Source of the DNA: Klebsiella michiganensis
Lineage (GTDB): Bacteria; Pseudomonadota; Gammaproteobacteria; Enterobacterales; Enterobacteriaceae
Length of the DNA: 64,000 nucleotides
Direction: 5' to 3'
NCBI RefSeq assembly: GCF_002925905.1
Contig: NZ_PRDB01000002.1
Span: forward strand, 558,001-622,000
The notes beneath the pieces are model-generated. The model worked only from the letters and a program-made list of their open reading frames with translations, did no database searches and was not told where the DNA came from. Positions 62,075 to 64,000 of this stretch are shown piece after piece. Numbering within the stretch: the first letter of the stretch is position 1; each line of letters begins with the position of its first letter. The position numbers and the translations under genes were made by a program.

Positions 62075-63460
62075 ATGGCAGACATTTTCCGCACCGATAA
62101 ACCGCTGGCGGTCAGCCCGATCAAGACCGGCCAGCCGCTCGGCGCAATCCTCGCCAGCCTCGGGATCGAACACAGTATCCCTCTGGTCCACGGCGCGCAG
62201 GGATGCAGCGCCTTCGCCAAAGTCTTTTTTATTCAACACTTCCACGACCCGGTTCCCCTGCAGTCGACGGCGATGGACCCCACCTCGACGATTATGGGCG
62301 CGGACGGCAATATTTTCACCGCCCTGGATACCCTCTGCCAGCGCAACGCGCCGCAGGCTATCGTGCTGCTCAGTACCGGGCTGTCTGAGGCTCAGGGCAG
62401 CGACATTTCCCGCGTGGTTCGCCAGTTTCGCGAAGAGTATTCCCGGCACAAGGGCGTGGCGATATTAACCGTTAACACGCCGGATTTTTATGGTTCCATG
62501 GAAAACGGCTTCAGCGCGGTGCTCGAGAGCGTCATTGAGCAGTGGGTTGCGCCGACGCCGCGCCCGGCTCAGCGCAATCGCCGGGTCAACCTGCTGGTCA
62601 GCCACCTCTGCTCGCCGGGCGATATCGAGTGGCTGCGCCGATGCGTCGAAGCCTTTGGTCTGCAGCCGATAATCCTGCCGGACCTGGCGCAATCGATGGA
62701 TGGGCACCTGGCGCAAGGCGATTTCTCGCCGCTGACCCAGGGCGGGACGCCGCTGCGCCAGATAGAACAGATGGGACAAAGCCTGTGCAGCTTCGCCATT
62801 GGCGTCTCCCTCCACCGCGCGTCATCGCTGCTGACCCCGCGCTGCCGGGGCGAGGTTATCGCCCTGCCGCACCTGATGACCCTCGATCGCTGCGACGCTT
62901 TTATTCATCAACTGGCGAAAATTTCCGGACGCGCCGTTCCCGCGTGGCTGGAGCGCCAGCGCGGCCAGCTGCAGGATGCGATGATCGACTGTCATATGTG
63001 GCTTCAGGGCCAGCGCATGGCGATAGCGGCGGAAGGCGATCTGCTGGCGGCGTGGTGTGATTTCGCCAACAGCCAGGGGATGCAGCCCGGCCCGCTGGTG
63101 GCCCCTACCGGCCATCCCAGCCTGCGCCAGCTGCCGGTGGAACGCGTGGTGCCGGGAGATCTGGAGGATCTGCAAACGCTGCTGTGCGCCCAACCCGCCG
63201 ACCTGCTGGTGGCCAACTCCCACGCCTGCGACCTGGCGGAGCAGTTTGCGCTGCCGCTGGTGCGCGCGGGTTTTCCGATCTTTGACAAGCTCGGTGAATT
63301 CCGCCGGGTGCGTCAGGGGTACTGCGGAATGCGCGATACGCTGTTCGAGCTGGCAAACCTGATGCGCGAGCGCCATCACCACCTCGCCCGCTACCGATCG
63401 CCGCTTCGCCAGAACACCGAATCTTCACTCTCCACAGGAGGCGCCTATGCCGCCGATTAA
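62075..63460 (+). CDS. nifN: FeMo-cofactor scaffold protein NifN
   Basis: 461 residues, NifK-like partner of NifE. Conserved parts are PLVHGAQGCSAFAKVFFIQH, STGLSEAQGSDISRVVRQFR and RAGFPIFDKLGEFRRVRQGY. AAGGAG precedes ATG 62075, 10 bp after nifE. Its last 14 bp overlap nifX, so the genes are translationally coupled. Confidence 0.97.
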   Translation: MADIFRTDKPLAVSPIKTGQPLGAILASLGIEHSIPLVHGAQGCSAFAKVFFIQHFHDPVPLQSTAMDPTSTIMGADGNIFTALDTLCQRNAPQAIVLLSTGLSEAQGSDISRVVRQFREEYSRHKGVAILTVNTPDFYGSMENGFSAVLESVIEQWVAPTPRPAQRNRRVNLLVSHLCSPGDIEWLRRCVEAFGLQPIILPDLAQSMDGHLAQGDFSPLTQGGTPLRQIEQMGQSLCSFAIGVSLHRASSLLTPRCRGEVIALPHLMTLDRCDAFIHQLAKISGRAVPAWLERQRGQLQDAMIDCHMWLQGQRMAIAAEGDLLAAWCDFANSQGMQPGPLVAPTGHPSLRQLPVERVVPGDLEDLQTLLCAQPADLLVANSHACDLAEQFALPLVRAGFPIFDKLGEFRRVRQGYCGMRDTLFELANLMRERHHHLARYRSPLRQNTESSLSTGGAYAAD

Positions 63461-63917
63461 CCGTCAGTTTGATATGGTCCACTCCGATGAGTGGTCTATG
63501 AAGGTCGCCTTCGCCAGTTCCGACTATCGTCATGTCGATCAGCATTTTGGCGCCACGCCGCGGCTGGTGGTATACGGCGTCAAGGCGGATCGGGTCACCC
63601 TGATCCGGGTGGTTGATTTCTCCGTTGAGAACGGCCACCAGACGGAGAAGATCGCCAGGCGGATCCACGCCCTTGAGGATTGCGTCACGCTGTTCTGCGT
63701 GGCGATTGGCGACGCGGTTTTTCGTCAGCTGTTGCAGGTCGGCGTCCGCGCCGAACGCGTTCCCGCCGATACCACCATCGTCGGCTTACTGCAGGAGATC
63801 CAGCTTTACTGGTACGACAAAGGTCAGCGCAAAAATGCGCGCCAGCGCGACCCGGAGCGCTTTACCCGTCTGCTGCAGGAACAGGAGTGGCATGAGGAAC
63901 CGGACCCGCGCCGCTAG
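63447..63917 (+). CDS. nifX: NifX, FeMo-cofactor carrier
   Basis: A 156-residue protein that binds NifB-cofactor and FeMo-cofactor precursors and is a negative effector of nif in Klebsiella. The cofactor-binding fold starts at VAFASSDYRHVDQHFG and continues through VFRQLLQVGVRAERVPADTT. ACAGGAGGCGCCT precedes the ATG, inside the 3' end of nifN. The nifU promoter region follows. Confidence 0.96.
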   Translation: MPPINRQFDMVHSDEWSMKVAFASSDYRHVDQHFGATPRLVVYGVKADRVTLIRVVDFSVENGHQTEKIARRIHALEDCVTLFCVAIGDAVFRQLLQVGVRAERVPADTTIVGLLQEIQLYWYDKGQRKNARQRDPERFTRLLQEQEWHEEPDPRR

Positions 63918-63920
63918 CCG

Positions 63921-63945
63921 TGTCGTTTGTGTGACAAAGCCCACA
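63921..63945. promoter_or_regulatory. Two overlapping NifA sites, probably for nifU
   Basis: TGT-N10-ACA occurs at 63921-63936 (N10 = CGTTTGTGTG) and again at 63930-63945 (N10 = GACAAAGCCC), 9 bp apart. They start 4 bp after the nifX stop. A CCCGACA/TGTCGGG hairpin follows at 63952-63966. The matching sigma-54 promoter and nifU would lie to the right of the window; this assignment rests on the known gene order. Confidence 0.65.
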
Positions 63946-64000
63946 AAACATCCCGACACTGTCGGGCGCGTCTTGTCAGGGCAAAATATAACAAATTGAA

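Overview
The window looks like chromosome of a nitrogen-fixing Klebsiella, probably the K. oxytoca/michiganensis group. It holds a K. pneumoniae-type nif cluster (nifJ diverging from nifHDKTY and nifENX) with sigma-54 promoters and NifA sites, a functional-looking nac, and a Klebsiella-type fim operon ending in an EAL gene. The backbone matches the E. coli 44-46 min segment between the tRNA-Asn genes and his (yeeO, asn tRNAs, cbl, nac, erfK, shiA, cobS, yeeX, yeeA, sbmC, dacD, sbcB). The species call is inference from remembered protein similarity, not from a search.

Layout. 1-9.4 kb: yeeO (cut by the window edge); tRNA-Asn; a scar with two decayed gene tails; two LysR genes, each divergent from an enzyme gene (aldo/keto reductase, GST-like); erfK-cbl-nac; a second identical tRNA-Asn. 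9.5-20.2 kb: an accessory block, AT-rich at its left end, with a CadC-like/FidL-like membrane regulator pair, a LuxR-type regulator and a type 1 fimbrial operon (fimA I C D F G H K). No fimB/fimE recombinase gene is present. 20.2-24.8 kb: a 6-phospho-alpha-glucosidase/PTS operon with a divergent GntR regulator, and a yeaR-yoaG-like pair. 25-31 kb: a GGDEF-EAL enzyme overlapping a periplasmic molybdopterin-fold protein, shiA, a lipoate-ligase-like gene, LysR and a tautomerase. 31.2-36.2 kb: a LacI-controlled sugar or polyol operon (MFS transporter, Gfo/Idh/MocA dehydrogenase, orphan PTS EIIA, TIM-barrel isomerase). 36.6-42.4 kb: HPP membrane protein, SAH-hydrolase-like protein, REP-like repeats, cobS with a broken cobU, yeeX, yeeA, sbmC. 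42.4-44.3 kb: a complete group II intron inserted between sbmC and its promoter, beside a LexA-like box. 44.4-51.5 kb: a wzi homologue, dacD, sbcB, a second elongation factor G gene and a small ArsR-type regulator. 51.5-64 kb: nif.

How it works together. The nif genes encode the electron donor enzyme (NifJ), the nitrogenase subunits (NifHDK) and cofactor assembly proteins (NifE, N, X, Y, T). Nitrogen control also shows at nac, which has a sigma-54 promoter and a perfect NtrC site. Two c-di-GMP proteins (FimK and the GGDEF-EAL protein) suggest that adhesion is tied to second-messenger signalling. The most unusual items are the intron at the sbmC promoter, a tandemly duplicated YoaG, a FimH with both tyrosine-gate residues replaced, a putative periplasmic-sensor/c-di-GMP pair, an orphan EIIA beside a non-PTS transporter, and an EF-G paralogue beside nif.
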